A stretch of 38,128 nucleotides of DNA from Spirochaetaceae bacterium (GTDB lineage Bacteria > Spirochaetota > Spirochaetia > Treponematales > Treponemataceae), in contig JAGBFT010000102.1 of NCBI GenBank assembly GCA_017936345.1, positions 1-38,128 of the forward strand. The letters run 5' to 3'. A model generated the notes under the pieces. That model made no database searches, had not been told where the DNA came from, and saw only the letters and a list, made by a program, of their open reading frames with translations. Made by a program: the position numbers and the translations under genes. Below, piece by piece: positions 16,941-23,863 of the stretch; position 1 is the stretch's first letter; every line of letters begins with the position of its first letter.

Positions 16941-17752
16941 GAGAACCAGGTACCCTGCTGCTGCAAGCAACTGATATTTCCATCGTATTTGGTGGGTTAC
17001 GAGCTGTAAGCGATTTTAATTGCGAACTTCATGCCGGTGAGCTTGTTGGTCTGATTGGTCCCAATGGTGCTGGTAAAACCACAGTGTTCAATATGCTTTC
17101 AGGAATTTATACTCCTACTGAAGGTGAAATTAATTTTTGGGACAAGAACGGGCGCGTTCATGTGGCATCTAAAAAGACTCCAGCCCAACTGAATAGGATC
17201 GGTATTGCACGTACCTTTCAGAACATTCGCCTGTTCAACAAGTTGACTGTTGCAGATAACGTGAGGATTGCCCTTCATTCCCAGAGGGGGATAAAACCCT
17301 GGGATGTGTTGTTGCGGACACCTTGTTTTAGAAGAGATGAATTACAGATGACGGCAAAGGTAGAGGAGCTGTTGCGTCTGTTTAAAATTGACAACAAAAA
17401 GGATGAAATAGCCGCAAATCTACCTTATGGTGAACAGCGAAAATTGGAAATTGTGCGGGCATTGGCTGCTAATCCGTCAATTTTGCTGTTGGATGAGCCT
17501 GCTGCAGGAATGAATCCTCAAGAGACTGATGAACTGATGAAGCTCATTGCCTTCATCCGAAAGGAATTCAGCCTGACAATTCTTTTGATTGAACACGATA
17601 TGCACTTGGTTATGGGTATCTGTGAACGATTGATGGTTCTAGACTATGGAAGGATTATTGCTAACGGGACACCAGACGAAATTAAATCAAATCCAGATGT
17701 AATAAAGGCCTATTTGGGAAATGAGGGTGGCGGCGAGGAGGCTAGTCTATGA
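16937..17752 (+). CDS. livG: Branched-chain amino acid ABC transporter, ATPase LivG
   Basis: LivG (271 aa) is one of two nucleotide-binding subunits. It has Walker A GPNGAGKT at residues 41-48, a Q-loop region at TFQNIRLF, the LivG-type signature LPYGEQRKLEIVRAL in place of LSGGQ, Walker B ILLLDEPAAGMNP, and the switch histidine in LLIEHDMHLVM. The start overlaps livM (ATGA), and its own stop overlaps livF in the same way, which indicates translational coupling and 1:1 production. Confidence 0.96.
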   Translation: MREPGTLLLQATDISIVFGGLRAVSDFNCELHAGELVGLIGPNGAGKTTVFNMLSGIYTPTEGEINFWDKNGRVHVASKKTPAQLNRIGIARTFQNIRLFNKLTVADNVRIALHSQRGIKPWDVLLRTPCFRRDELQMTAKVEELLRLFKIDNKKDEIAANLPYGEQRKLEIVRALAANPSILLLDEPAAGMNPQETDELMKLIAFIRKEFSLTILLIEHDMHLVMGICERLMVLDYGRIIANGTPDEIKSNPDVIKAYLGNEGGGEEASL

Positions 17753-18456
17753 TGCTAAAAGTAACTGACTTGGAAGTTTCTTATGGGGCAATTAAGGCTC
17801 TTCGTGGAATTAGTTTTGAGGTAAATGAAGGGGAAATTATTACCCTGATTGGTTCAAATGGAGCTGGAAAAACAACCACCCTTCATTCCATCTCGAATAT
17901 AATCAAAAAGGCTGGCGGAACTGTTTTCTTTGAGGATGAAGATATAAGTTCAATGTCTCCTGATGCAATTGTACGAAGGGGGTTGATTCAGGTTCCAGAA
18001 GGCCGGCGTATCTTTGCAAATCTTTCTGTTCGGGACAATCTTGAGATGGGAGCCTTTACCAGAAAAGATAAGGCTGGAATTAAGGAAGATTTTGAAGTGG
18101 TTTACGAGATGTTTCCTCGACTCAAGGAACGTGTGAGGCAGGTTGCCGGAACCTTGTCCGGTGGGGAACAGCAGATGTTGGCAATGGGACGGGCTTTAAT
18201 GTCAAAGCCAAAGCTGCTGCTGCTTGATGAACCATCTATGGGATTGGCTCCCATTCTTGTAGATGAAATCTTTTCAATAATCCAAAGAATCAACAAGGCT
18301 GGAACAACAGTCTTATTGGTTGAACAAAATGCGTATAAGGCACTTTCTATTGCAGATAGAGCTTATATATTAGAAACTGGTTTGGTGACAAAGTCTGGTA
18401 ATGCAGATGAGTTGGCAAGGGATAATGCAGTAAAAGCCGCATATCTTGGTGGTTAA
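17749..18456 (+). CDS. livF: Branched-chain amino acid ABC transporter, ATPase LivF
   Basis: LivF (235 aa, or 234 if the second ATG at 17752 is used) is the second ATPase of the Liv complex. Walker A GSNGAGKT lies at residues 35-42, the family motif IVRRGLIQVPEGRRIFANLSVRDNL follows, the ABC signature is LSGGEQQMLAMGRAL, and Walker B is LLLLDEPSMGLAP. It overlaps livG by 4 nt. GGCGAGGAGG lies just upstream inside livG as Shine-Dalgarno. Confidence 0.96.
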   Translation: MMLKVTDLEVSYGAIKALRGISFEVNEGEIITLIGSNGAGKTTTLHSISNIIKKAGGTVFFEDEDISSMSPDAIVRRGLIQVPEGRRIFANLSVRDNLEMGAFTRKDKAGIKEDFEVVYEMFPRLKERVRQVAGTLSGGEQQMLAMGRALMSKPKLLLLDEPSMGLAPILVDEIFSIIQRINKAGTTVLLVEQNAYKALSIADRAYILETGLVTKSGNADELARDNAVKAAYLGG

Positions 18457-18481
18457 TGTAGGTATCTTTTAAGGAGGAAAA

Positions 18482-19120
18482 ATGATTATTGCAAATGTAA
18501 TGACACGGAATCCGATTTTTGTTTCACCTGACATGTCAGTGAATGATGCCCGAGCCCTAATGAATAGGGAAAAAATCGGTAAGCTGCCTGTTTTGGACAA
18601 GAACAACCGATTGGTGGGTATTGTTACCAAAAAAGACCTAGTAAAGGCTGGTCCCTCTGCTGCAACTTCCTTGGATATGTATGAGATTAGCTACTTGTTG
18701 TCCAAGTTGAAGGTAGAAACAGTAATGGTTCGTAATGTTCTGACAGTACAACAAACAGAAGTTGTGGAAGAAGCGGCCCGTATTATGGCGGATTCTGATG
18801 TTGGATGTTTGCCTGTGATGAAGGGTGAGCTTTTAGTAGGAATCATTACAGAAAATGACTTGTTCAACACCTTTGTTGATATGTTTGGCGCAAGACACGA
18901 AGGAATAAGGGCAACCTTTCAGGTGGAAGAAAAGCCCGGAATGATAGCCCATCTTTCCAAGGCCATTGCTGACGTAAATGGAAACATTGTTTCTCTTGTT
19001 ACCTTTGATGTAGATGATGCTGAACAACGGCGTTGTACGGTAAAAGTAACCGGAATCGAACGGGAAAAATTTGAAGAAATATTAAAAGAGTCCACTCTGG
19101 AAGTAGAGGATATACGATAG
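18482..19120 (+). CDS. CBS-pair plus ACT domain protein (AcuB-like), probable ligand sensor
   Basis: The protein is 212 aa and cytoplasmic. Two CBS motifs bind adenine nucleotides in related proteins: residues 1-56 (VMTRNPIFVSPDMSVNDA ... KLPVLDKNNRLVGIVTKKDL) and 80-130 (VMVRNVLTVQQTEVVEEAA ... CLPVMKGELLVGIITENDL). Residues 142-212 form an ACT domain (IRATFQVEEKPGMIAHLSKA), a fold that often binds amino acids. There is a strong TTAAGGAGG Shine-Dalgarno. It lies 25 nt after livF with no terminator between, so it belongs to the Liv transcript. A role in sensing imported branched-chain amino acids or energy state is inferred; no DNA-binding or catalytic domain is present. Confidence 0.9.
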   Translation: MIIANVMTRNPIFVSPDMSVNDARALMNREKIGKLPVLDKNNRLVGIVTKKDLVKAGPSAATSLDMYEISYLLSKLKVETVMVRNVLTVQQTEVVEEAARIMADSDVGCLPVMKGELLVGIITENDLFNTFVDMFGARHEGIRATFQVEEKPGMIAHLSKAIADVNGNIVSLVTFDVDDAEQRRCTVKVTGIEREKFEEILKESTLEVEDIR

Positions 19121-19145
19121 GTAATTTGTTTGTCATTAACTTTTG

Positions 19146-19194
19146 AAAAAAAAGAGGCTACCAAAGTGAAGTGCACTTCATCTAAGGTAGCCTC
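19146..19194 (-). terminator. Terminator between the liv/CBS operon and hsp20 (mainly for hsp20)
   Basis: GAGGCTACC (19154-19162) and GGTAGCCTC (19186-19194) form a 9-bp stem. The arms enclose a 14-bp perfect palindrome, TGAAGTGCACTTCA (19167-19180). On the - strand the stem is followed by TTTTTTTTC, giving a strong terminator for hsp20. On the + strand only a weak AAAGTTTTA follows, so termination of the liv operon here is less certain. Confidence 0.88.
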
Positions 19195-19233
19195 AAAGTT
19201 TTAAAGGAAAGATTTTTCTGAAAATCTTGCGGT

Positions 19234-19668
19234 TTATTTTACAGTAATTGAAATCTGCTTGGGCTGTGGCTCTGGTTTACGTGGAATATCCACAGAAAGA
19301 ACTCCGTGCTTAAATTCAGCAGTTACTTTTTCTGCGTCAATATCCTGTGGAAGGGTAAAGCGGCGGGAGAAGCAACTTGAGCGGCGTTCTTTGATGAGCC
19401 ATTCACCTTCTTTTTTCTCTTCTTTCTTCTCTTCTGTTTTAGAAGAAATTGAAAGAATTCTATCCTTTAGGTTAATTTCAACGTCTTTTTCTGTGAAGCC
19501 AGGCAAATCCATTTCAAGAATATAGGCAGCTGGTGTTTCACGTACATCAACCTTAGGAGTTACAACTGGTGCAGAAGCTTGAGAAGGTACCAAATCGCCT
19601 AAGTTCCTATCAATTACATCAAAGAGATCAGATGTAAACCGTGGGTTAAAAAATGCTAATGAATTCAT
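19234..19668 (-). CDS. Small heat-shock protein, Hsp20/alpha-crystallin family
   Basis: Small heat-shock proteins are ATP-independent holdases that keep unfolded proteins refoldable by DnaK. This one is 144 aa. A short N-terminal arm (FFNPRFTSDLFDVIDR) precedes the alpha-crystallin domain at about residues 38-130, with VRETPAAYILEMDLPGF, then SRRFTLPQDIDAEKVTAEFKHGVLSV containing the conserved A-x-x-x-(N/H)-GVL. The C-terminal IxI oligomerisation motif is I139-S-I141. A Lys/Glu-rich insert lies at about 78-88. GGAGG lies 7 nt before the ATG. The gene stands alone, with its own sigma-54-type promoter and terminator. Confidence 0.95.
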   Translation of the reverse strand: MNSLAFFNPRFTSDLFDVIDRNLGDLVPSQASAPVVTPKVDVRETPAAYILEMDLPGFTEKDVEINLKDRILSISSKTEEKKEEKKEGEWLIKERRSSCFSRRFTLPQDIDAEKVTAEFKHGVLSVDIPRKPEPQPKQISITVK

Positions 19669-19730
19669 GTGTTACCTCCATAGTTAATAACATTCGATAA
19701 ACTTGTAAGTAGTAGCTTACACTTTAAATA

Positions 19731-19748
19731 TAGCAAGTCCCGTGCCAA
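19731..19748 (-). promoter_or_regulatory. Sigma-54 (-24/-12) promoter of hsp20
   Basis: Read on the - strand the sequence is TTGGCACGGGACTTGCTA. It matches the consensus TGGCACG-N4-TTGC(A/T) at every defined position, including the -24 GG and -12 GC, and the flanking purine/T positions also agree. The predicted start of transcription is near 19720, leaving a leader of about 50 nt before the hsp20 ATG. Transcription would need RpoN and an AAA+ activator, neither of which is in the window. Confidence 0.85.
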
Positions 19749-19908
19749 CTTTCAAAAAAAATGAGGTAGTTTTAAGTTTTGTATGTAACTAGTTGTAATA
19801 TGAAGAATTAAAAAGAATGGAAGGAATAAGATATGGTTTTAGAGAAAATAAAAAAAAGCACATAAAAAGGGATAAAATGACTCGATTCAAAAAAAACTAC
19901 AAAAAAAA

Positions 19909-19941
19909 GTGTCAAAATGAAACACTGTACTGTGTCAAAAT
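19909..19941. repeat. Direct repeat GTGTCAAAAT x2, possible activator site for the sigma-54 promoter
   Basis: GTGTCAAAAT occurs at 19909-19918 and again at 19932-19941, with ACACTGTACTGTGT (half-sites ACAC/GTGT) spanning the middle. The centre-to-centre distance of 23 bp is close to two helical turns. The repeats are about 160-195 bp upstream of the hsp20 -24/-12 element, the usual range for bacterial enhancer sites. The binding role is inferred. Confidence 0.4.
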
Positions 19942-19987
19942 TGAAAGGAGGTGACAAAAAAGAACCGATTCACTCAGAAAACTCCCG

Positions 19988-20101
19988 GCAACCTTAACAG
20001 GTAAGGTTGCTTTAATCGAGAGTAAGATTATGGAGAAGGAAAATGCAACATAGCAGTCAACTTGCATTTCCCTAACAAATTTCAACAAGGGGTAATCTTG
20101 T
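19988..20101. other. Cluster of inverted repeats, candidate structured RNA or 3'-end element of ptsI
   Basis: GCAACCTT (19988-19995) pairs with AAGGTTGC (20003-20010). AAATGCAA (20041-20048) pairs with TTGCATTT (20062-20069). AAGATTA (20024-20030) pairs with TAATCTT (20093-20099), enclosing the second hairpin. ACAAG (20085-20089) and CTTGT (20097-20101) offer an alternative that excludes the TAATCTT pairing. No T-run gives a clear terminator on either strand. It could be the 3' region of the ptsI message or an independent RNA; strand is unresolved. Confidence 0.35.
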
Positions 20102-20126
20102 AAACAAAAACTACCATTGTTTCTGA

Positions 20127-21755
20127 TTAAGAGAGACTGCACAAGTGCTTTTTATACGGAAGGATTCTGGAAGGACTCATGCTGAACTCTCTTAATCCAT
20201 AATCCAGGAGTATCTGAGCACATCGTGTGTCTCCCGCCATTTCTCCACACATATGGACAGCGATATTCTCTTTTTGTGCAACCTGAACAACATATTTAAT
20301 TAGGTATAGTACGGCAGGGTGCATCTCATCGTACAGTTCAGAAACATACTCATTTCCTCTATCCACTGCCAAGGTATATTGAGTTAGGTCATTTGTTCCC
20401 AAACTAAAGAAATCAACATGCTTTGCCAAGTCATGGGCAACAAGAGCTGCAGCTGGAGTTTCTATCATAATTCCAAATGGAACTACAGGAGTTTTTATTC
20501 CTTCTTCTTCCAAAAGCTCCTGTCGTACCGACTCCAGAAGAGTCTTTGCCTGGAGAACCTCGTGTTCGGATGTTATCATGGGAACCATGATTTTACAGTT
20601 TCCATATATGCTTGCCTTCAATAAAGCCCTCAACTGAGTTCGGAAAACTTGTGGAGTTTTTAAACAGTATCGTACTGCCCTCCATCCTAAAAATGGATTT
20701 TCTTCCTGAGGGATACCTAGGGCTGCAATTTGTTTGTCACCACCAGCATCTAAGGTTCGAAATACCACAGGTCGATTTCCTAGACGAGTCAAGACTTGTT
20801 TATAGACGTTAAATTGCGTCTGTTCATCGGGAAGGGAGGCACTTTCCATAAATAAAAATTCTGTACGAAACAACCCGATTCCATCTGCATTTGCCGCATT
20901 GACTGTATCTAGCTCCTCTAAAGTACCGATATTAGCCATTAATTCTACACGAGTACCTCCACCTGTACGGGCTTCTTTGTTGAGATAACTGGCCAACTCT
21001 TTTTTTTCAAGTTCCGCATCTTGTATGTGTTGTAGACAAGCAGCTTTTGTTTGTTCATCAGGGGTAACAGCTACCTTACCGGTATTCCCATCAACCGCTA
21101 GCATTGTTCCGCCTGGAATATCCAGCAAGTCATCAGGAAGTCCTGAGACCATGGGAATACCGGCTGCACGACACACGATTGCAGCATGAGATGTTCTACT
21201 TCCTGTCTTTACAACAACAGCTTTCAGGTGTTTTTTATCTAGGCGTCCCATGTCGGCGGGACCGGCCTCCAATGCGACCAAAACGAAGTCTCCAGAAATC
21301 TCACTGTAGTCTGCCTTTTCTCCTAAGCACGATTCACTGATAATTCTGAAAATTTGACGAAAGTCGTCAGCTCTTGCCTGCATATAAGGATCATCCAGCG
21401 CTGCCATATCCGCTGCGTATTCTGCGCAAACGTCGGACAGTGCGGTTTCTACATCCACTAATTTTTCTTTCATGCGAGCAATCACATCTGCAGAAAGCTC
21501 TTCATCCTGAACAATCTCCAAATAGGCTTCAAATACTTCTACCTGTTCTTGAGAACCTGAATCAAAAGCATTTTTTTGCAGACTCTGAATTTCTTTCACT
21601 GTATCTGCCAGGGCTTTTTCTAATTTCTGGATTTGTTGGGGAAGCTCTTCCTTTTTGATTGAAATTCTCGTACTGACTAGTTTTTTCTGTTTTAGAACAA
21701 ATGCGGGGGCATAGGCATATCCTCCAGCTGCAGAAATTCCTTGATATACAGTCAT
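20127..21755 (-). CDS. ptsI: Phosphoenolpyruvate-protein phosphotransferase (PTS enzyme I)
   Basis: Enzyme I transfers phosphate from phosphoenolpyruvate to HPr, the first step of PTS sugar uptake in the cytoplasm. The 542-aa protein starts VYQGISAAGGYAYAPAF. The phosphorylated histidine is H190 in KTGSRTSHAAIVCRAAGIP. The C-terminal PEP-binding barrel has GLFRTEFLFM, DAGGDKQ, GTNDLTQYTLAVDRGN and the catalytic-cysteine motif MCGEMAGD. The C-terminus stops soon after the last barrel helix, about 30 residues shorter than E. coli enzyme I. It is the last gene of the ascorbate operon, 13 nt after ptsH. Confidence 0.96.
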   Translation of the reverse strand: MTVYQGISAAGGYAYAPAFVLKQKKLVSTRISIKKEELPQQIQKLEKALADTVKEIQSLQKNAFDSGSQEQVEVFEAYLEIVQDEELSADVIARMKEKLVDVETALSDVCAEYAADMAALDDPYMQARADDFRQIFRIISESCLGEKADYSEISGDFVLVALEAGPADMGRLDKKHLKAVVVKTGSRTSHAAIVCRAAGIPMVSGLPDDLLDIPGGTMLAVDGNTGKVAVTPDEQTKAACLQHIQDAELEKKELASYLNKEARTGGGTRVELMANIGTLEELDTVNAANADGIGLFRTEFLFMESASLPDEQTQFNVYKQVLTRLGNRPVVFRTLDAGGDKQIAALGIPQEENPFLGWRAVRYCLKTPQVFRTQLRALLKASIYGNCKIMVPMITSEHEVLQAKTLLESVRQELLEEEGIKTPVVPFGIMIETPAAALVAHDLAKHVDFFSLGTNDLTQYTLAVDRGNEYVSELYDEMHPAVLYLIKYVVQVAQKENIAVHMCGEMAGDTRCAQILLDYGLREFSMSPSRILPYKKHLCSLS

Positions 21756-21768
21756 ATAACCCTCCGAT

Positions 21769-22029
21769 TTATTCGGCTAGCTGTGAAATATACGCTTCAA
21801 GTGCATGAATGGCTGCTACTTCATCGCTGCCCTCGGCAACAAGAAGGATTTCACTTCCCTGAGAAACACCTAACTTCATAACCTTCACCAGGCTCTTGGC
21901 ATTTGCTTCTTTGCCATCCTTTGAAACGGTAATATTGCTTTCAAAGCCCTTGGCTATCCTTACAAATTCAGTCCCTGGACGAGTATGTAAACCTGTAGGA
22001 TTTGTTACCTTGATACGTAGTTCTTTCAT
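21769..22029 (-). CDS. ptsH: Phosphocarrier protein HPr
   Basis: HPr (86 aa) relays phosphate from enzyme I to EIIA. The active-site His15 lies in TGLHTRPGTEFV, and Ser46 lies in AKSLVKVMKLGV, the position phosphorylated by HPr kinase in species that have one. Length and spacing are canonical. A strong AAGGAGGAAAT Shine-Dalgarno precedes the ATG. The gene sits between the EIIA gene and ptsI, which suggests dedicated service to the ascorbate PTS. Confidence 0.96.
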   Translation of the reverse strand: MKELRIKVTNPTGLHTRPGTEFVRIAKGFESNITVSKDGKEANAKSLVKVMKLGVSQGSEILLVAEGSDEVAAIHALEAYISQLAE

Positions 22030-22053
22030 TTTTATTTCCTCCTTGTTCCTTGT

Positions 22054-22521
22054 TCAGTCTTCAGCTTGTGCTGCAATATCTGTCAAAATACTATCTATTT
22101 CTTCCATTGAGTTCGCCAATCGGAGGCGCTCAATATTTTTTTCATCATCGAATAAATTCATTGCCTCAACGATAACGGTTTCATTCATATCTGCAGCATC
22201 TTTTGCACAAATACATAAAATAACATCCACGGGGTCATTGTCCTCATGGCCAAAGGATACAGGCTCTGCAAGGGTTATCAGCGAAAAGCCAGTTCCCTTT
22301 GCACCCATTTCCGGGCGGGCATGAGGCATCGCTACTCCTGGCACAATAACAAAGTAAGGTCCAAATTCTTGCACCATGGAAAGAATAGAATCGTAGTAAC
22401 GTGGTTCTACAGTTCCTGCTTGTACTAGTAAGTCAACACCCGCACGCACAGCCTCTTTCCAATCCGAGACCTGTAGTTTTAAAGTACAAGTTTTTTTTTC
22501 TTTGATAAATTCTCTTAACAT
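22054..22521 (-). CDS. ulaC: PTS ascorbate-type EIIA component
   Basis: This 155-aa EIIA belongs to the mannitol/fructose-like (PTS_EIIA type 2) fold used by the L-ascorbate PTS. The phosphorylated His67 lies in VIVPGVAMPHARPEMGAKG. The following SLITLAEPVSFGHEDNDPVDVILCICAKD is the standard core. It accepts phosphate from HPr and donates it to EIIB (ulaB). The EIIB and EIIC genes are upstream in the same operon, so ascorbate specificity rests mainly on the UlaA-type EIIC. The ATG has AAGGAGATTGACGT upstream. Confidence 0.9.
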   Translation of the reverse strand: MLREFIKEKKTCTLKLQVSDWKEAVRAGVDLLVQAGTVEPRYYDSILSMVQEFGPYFVIVPGVAMPHARPEMGAKGTGFSLITLAEPVSFGHEDNDPVDVILCICAKDAADMNETVIVEAMNLFDDEKNIERLRLANSMEEIDSILTDIAAQAED

Positions 22522-22533
22522 ACGTCAATCTCC

Positions 22534-23430
22534 TTATTCTAGGTTCAATGCCGTTCGTAACCAGTCAATAGCTTCAGCAAAGCCTGCTTCATCATTTGAA
22601 TCCGAGGTAATCCAATCTGCCATTTTTTTTGCCTCTTCATTACCATTGGACATACACACCGATTTTCCTGCTATTTGGAACATGGGAATATCGTTTTTAT
22701 TGTCACCAATTACTCCCACTTTGCTTAATGGAACCGCAAGGTGTTCAGCCAGTTTGACGACAGCCTTACCCTTGGACACTCCTTGTGACATTATATCCAC
22801 AACATCAGCCATAGAAGGCACGGCGTACACGGCAGACATTGTCTCAAGGAAATGATTTAAATATTCCAAATCATTTTTACGGACCACATCTATTTGACTG
22901 CCGATAGGGCGTTCTGTTACCAATACTTTGTAGATAGGTACAGAATCCACGTTTTCCATCAATTTCTTTAACGGAAATAATCTAACCTTGGATATGGAAC
23001 TATCTTGTAACGAATCATTATATTCGGTAAATACGCGGACTCTCTTGCTTTCGTTTGAGAAATACACATCACCATTTGGAGTATACGCAAGTGTATCAAA
23101 CCCTTGGGCAAAACAGAATTCCAGAACTCTTTTCTGTGTTTCTTTTTCAAAGCATTGTTGGAATATTGATTCTCCTGTAAAGATGTTTCTGATAATTGCC
23201 CCGTTTCCACCAATCACCAGAGAGGATGCCCCTGCTGATTTAACGTATTTTTCTACGAATGAAATTGGTCGTCCTGTACAAAAAAATACCGATACACCAA
23301 TATTTTTCAGAGACTTTATTGCTTGGATATTCTTTTGTGGAACTGTTTTTTCATCCGTTAAAAATGTTCCATCCAAATCCGTTACAATAAGGGCAGGGAT
23401 TGTACCACAAGTTCCATTGTCCATTGTCAT
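22534..23430 (-). CDS. Cof-type HAD-superfamily hydrolase
   Basis: This 298-aa protein is a class IIB (Cof/YidA-like) HAD phosphatase. Motif I is VTDLDGTFLTDE with nucleophile D18 and acid/base D20. Motif II is FFCTGRP, and the C-terminal metal motif is GVIGDNKNDIPMFQIAG. The cap domain lies between. Such enzymes dephosphorylate sugar phosphates or cofactors such as FMN; the substrate cannot be read here. Its start overlaps the ulaB stop (ATGA), and the EIIA gene follows 12 nt later, so it is co-expressed with the PTS. A role in limiting toxic sugar-phosphate build-up is a reasonable inference. Confidence 0.92.
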   Translation of the reverse strand: MTMDNGTCGTIPALIVTDLDGTFLTDEKTVPQKNIQAIKSLKNIGVSVFFCTGRPISFVEKYVKSAGASSLVIGGNGAIIRNIFTGESIFQQCFEKETQKRVLEFCFAQGFDTLAYTPNGDVYFSNESKRVRVFTEYNDSLQDSSISKVRLFPLKKLMENVDSVPIYKVLVTERPIGSQIDVVRKNDLEYLNHFLETMSAVYAVPSMADVVDIMSQGVSKGKAVVKLAEHLAVPLSKVGVIGDNKNDIPMFQIAGKSVCMSNGNEEAKKMADWITSDSNDEAGFAEAIDWLRTALNLE

Positions 23431-23723
23431 TTCATGTCCGCTATATTTGCTGCAACTAGTTTCGCCTCAATTTCCTTTTCATCCAAAAGGTTTTTTAAAG
23501 GGATAACACAGATACCGCTTTTTTGCACAGTTTCAAAGCTACTCATAAAATTTTCTGGGCAAATCACAACATTGTACGAGCTTGCAGTGCTTTTTGCCTC
23601 GCCGATATTTGTGTGATGGATATCCGCAGCCACTTCTAGTTTTTTAAGAACTTTGGCCACCTTCATCTTGATCATCTGACTTGATCCCATGCCTGAACCA
23701 CATGCTACTACTACCTTAATCAT
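23427..23723 (-). CDS. ulaB: PTS ascorbate-type EIIB component
   Basis: EIIB (98 aa) carries phosphate from EIIA to incoming ascorbate. The phosphorylated cysteine is C8 in KVVVACGSGMGSSQMIKMKV, the usual lactose/ascorbate EIIB P-loop. The rest (YNVVICPENF; GICVIPLKNLLDEKEIEAKL) fits the UlaB family in length and layout. GGAGGAAAGAT lies before the ATG. It is separated from ulaA by 140 nt of structured spacer and overlaps the HAD gene by 4 nt. Confidence 0.94.
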   Translation of the reverse strand: MIKVVVACGSGMGSSQMIKMKVAKVLKKLEVAADIHHTNIGEAKSTASSYNVVICPENFMSSFETVQKSGICVIPLKNLLDEKEIEAKLVAANIADMK

Positions 23724-23752
23724 ATCTTTCCTCCAAACAAATATTTCTTGGA

Positions 23753-23853
23753 GGGTGCTCCTCTAAAGGAAACACCCCGCTTATTTAGATTTGCAATTAC
23801 AGAAAACCTAAAGGAAGATGAGTCAAGGATATGACTGGAATCATCCCTGACTC
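23753..23853 (-). other. Two hairpins in the ulaA-ulaB spacer
   Basis: The 140-nt gap between ulaA and ulaB holds a long imperfect hairpin (23820-23853: GAGTCAGGGAT / ATCCTTGACTC on the - strand, one G-U pair, inner ATGA/TCAT) starting 11 nt after the ulaA stop. A second hairpin lies at 23753-23777 (GGGTG/CACCC with inner CCT/AGG). Neither is followed by a T-run. They are more likely message-processing or stability elements than terminators. Confidence 0.5.
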
Positions 23854-23863
23854 GCCTCGATTT

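Larger units (their letters stand above)
19749..20126. other. Gene-free stretch between ptsI and hsp20
   Basis: No convincing protein gene is present. The left part (to about 19905) is very A-rich on the + strand. The middle (19909-19941) carries the direct repeats listed separately, and the right part (19988-20101) is rich in inverted repeats, also listed. A GGAGGTGA at 19947-19954 precedes a possible 17-codon + strand frame starting at GTG 19952, which I do not call as a gene. Together with the hsp20 promoter and leader the whole gap is 458 nt. Confidence 0.6.

Noticed and set aside
19167..19180. 14-bp palindrome as an independent operator
   Set aside because: It lies inside the loop of the hsp20 terminator stem and is better explained as part of that hairpin, away from any promoter.
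19952..20005. 17-codon + strand frame after a perfect GGAGGTGA
   Set aside because: The ribosome-binding motif is striking, but the peptide is too short to judge and no good + strand promoter was seen; kept only as part of the structured-region finding.
19912..20142. 76-codon - strand open frame between ptsI and hsp20
   Set aside because: It overlaps the end of ptsI and runs through the inverted-repeat region, has no ribosome-binding site and no recognisable domain; it looks like chance opening in A/T-rich DNA.
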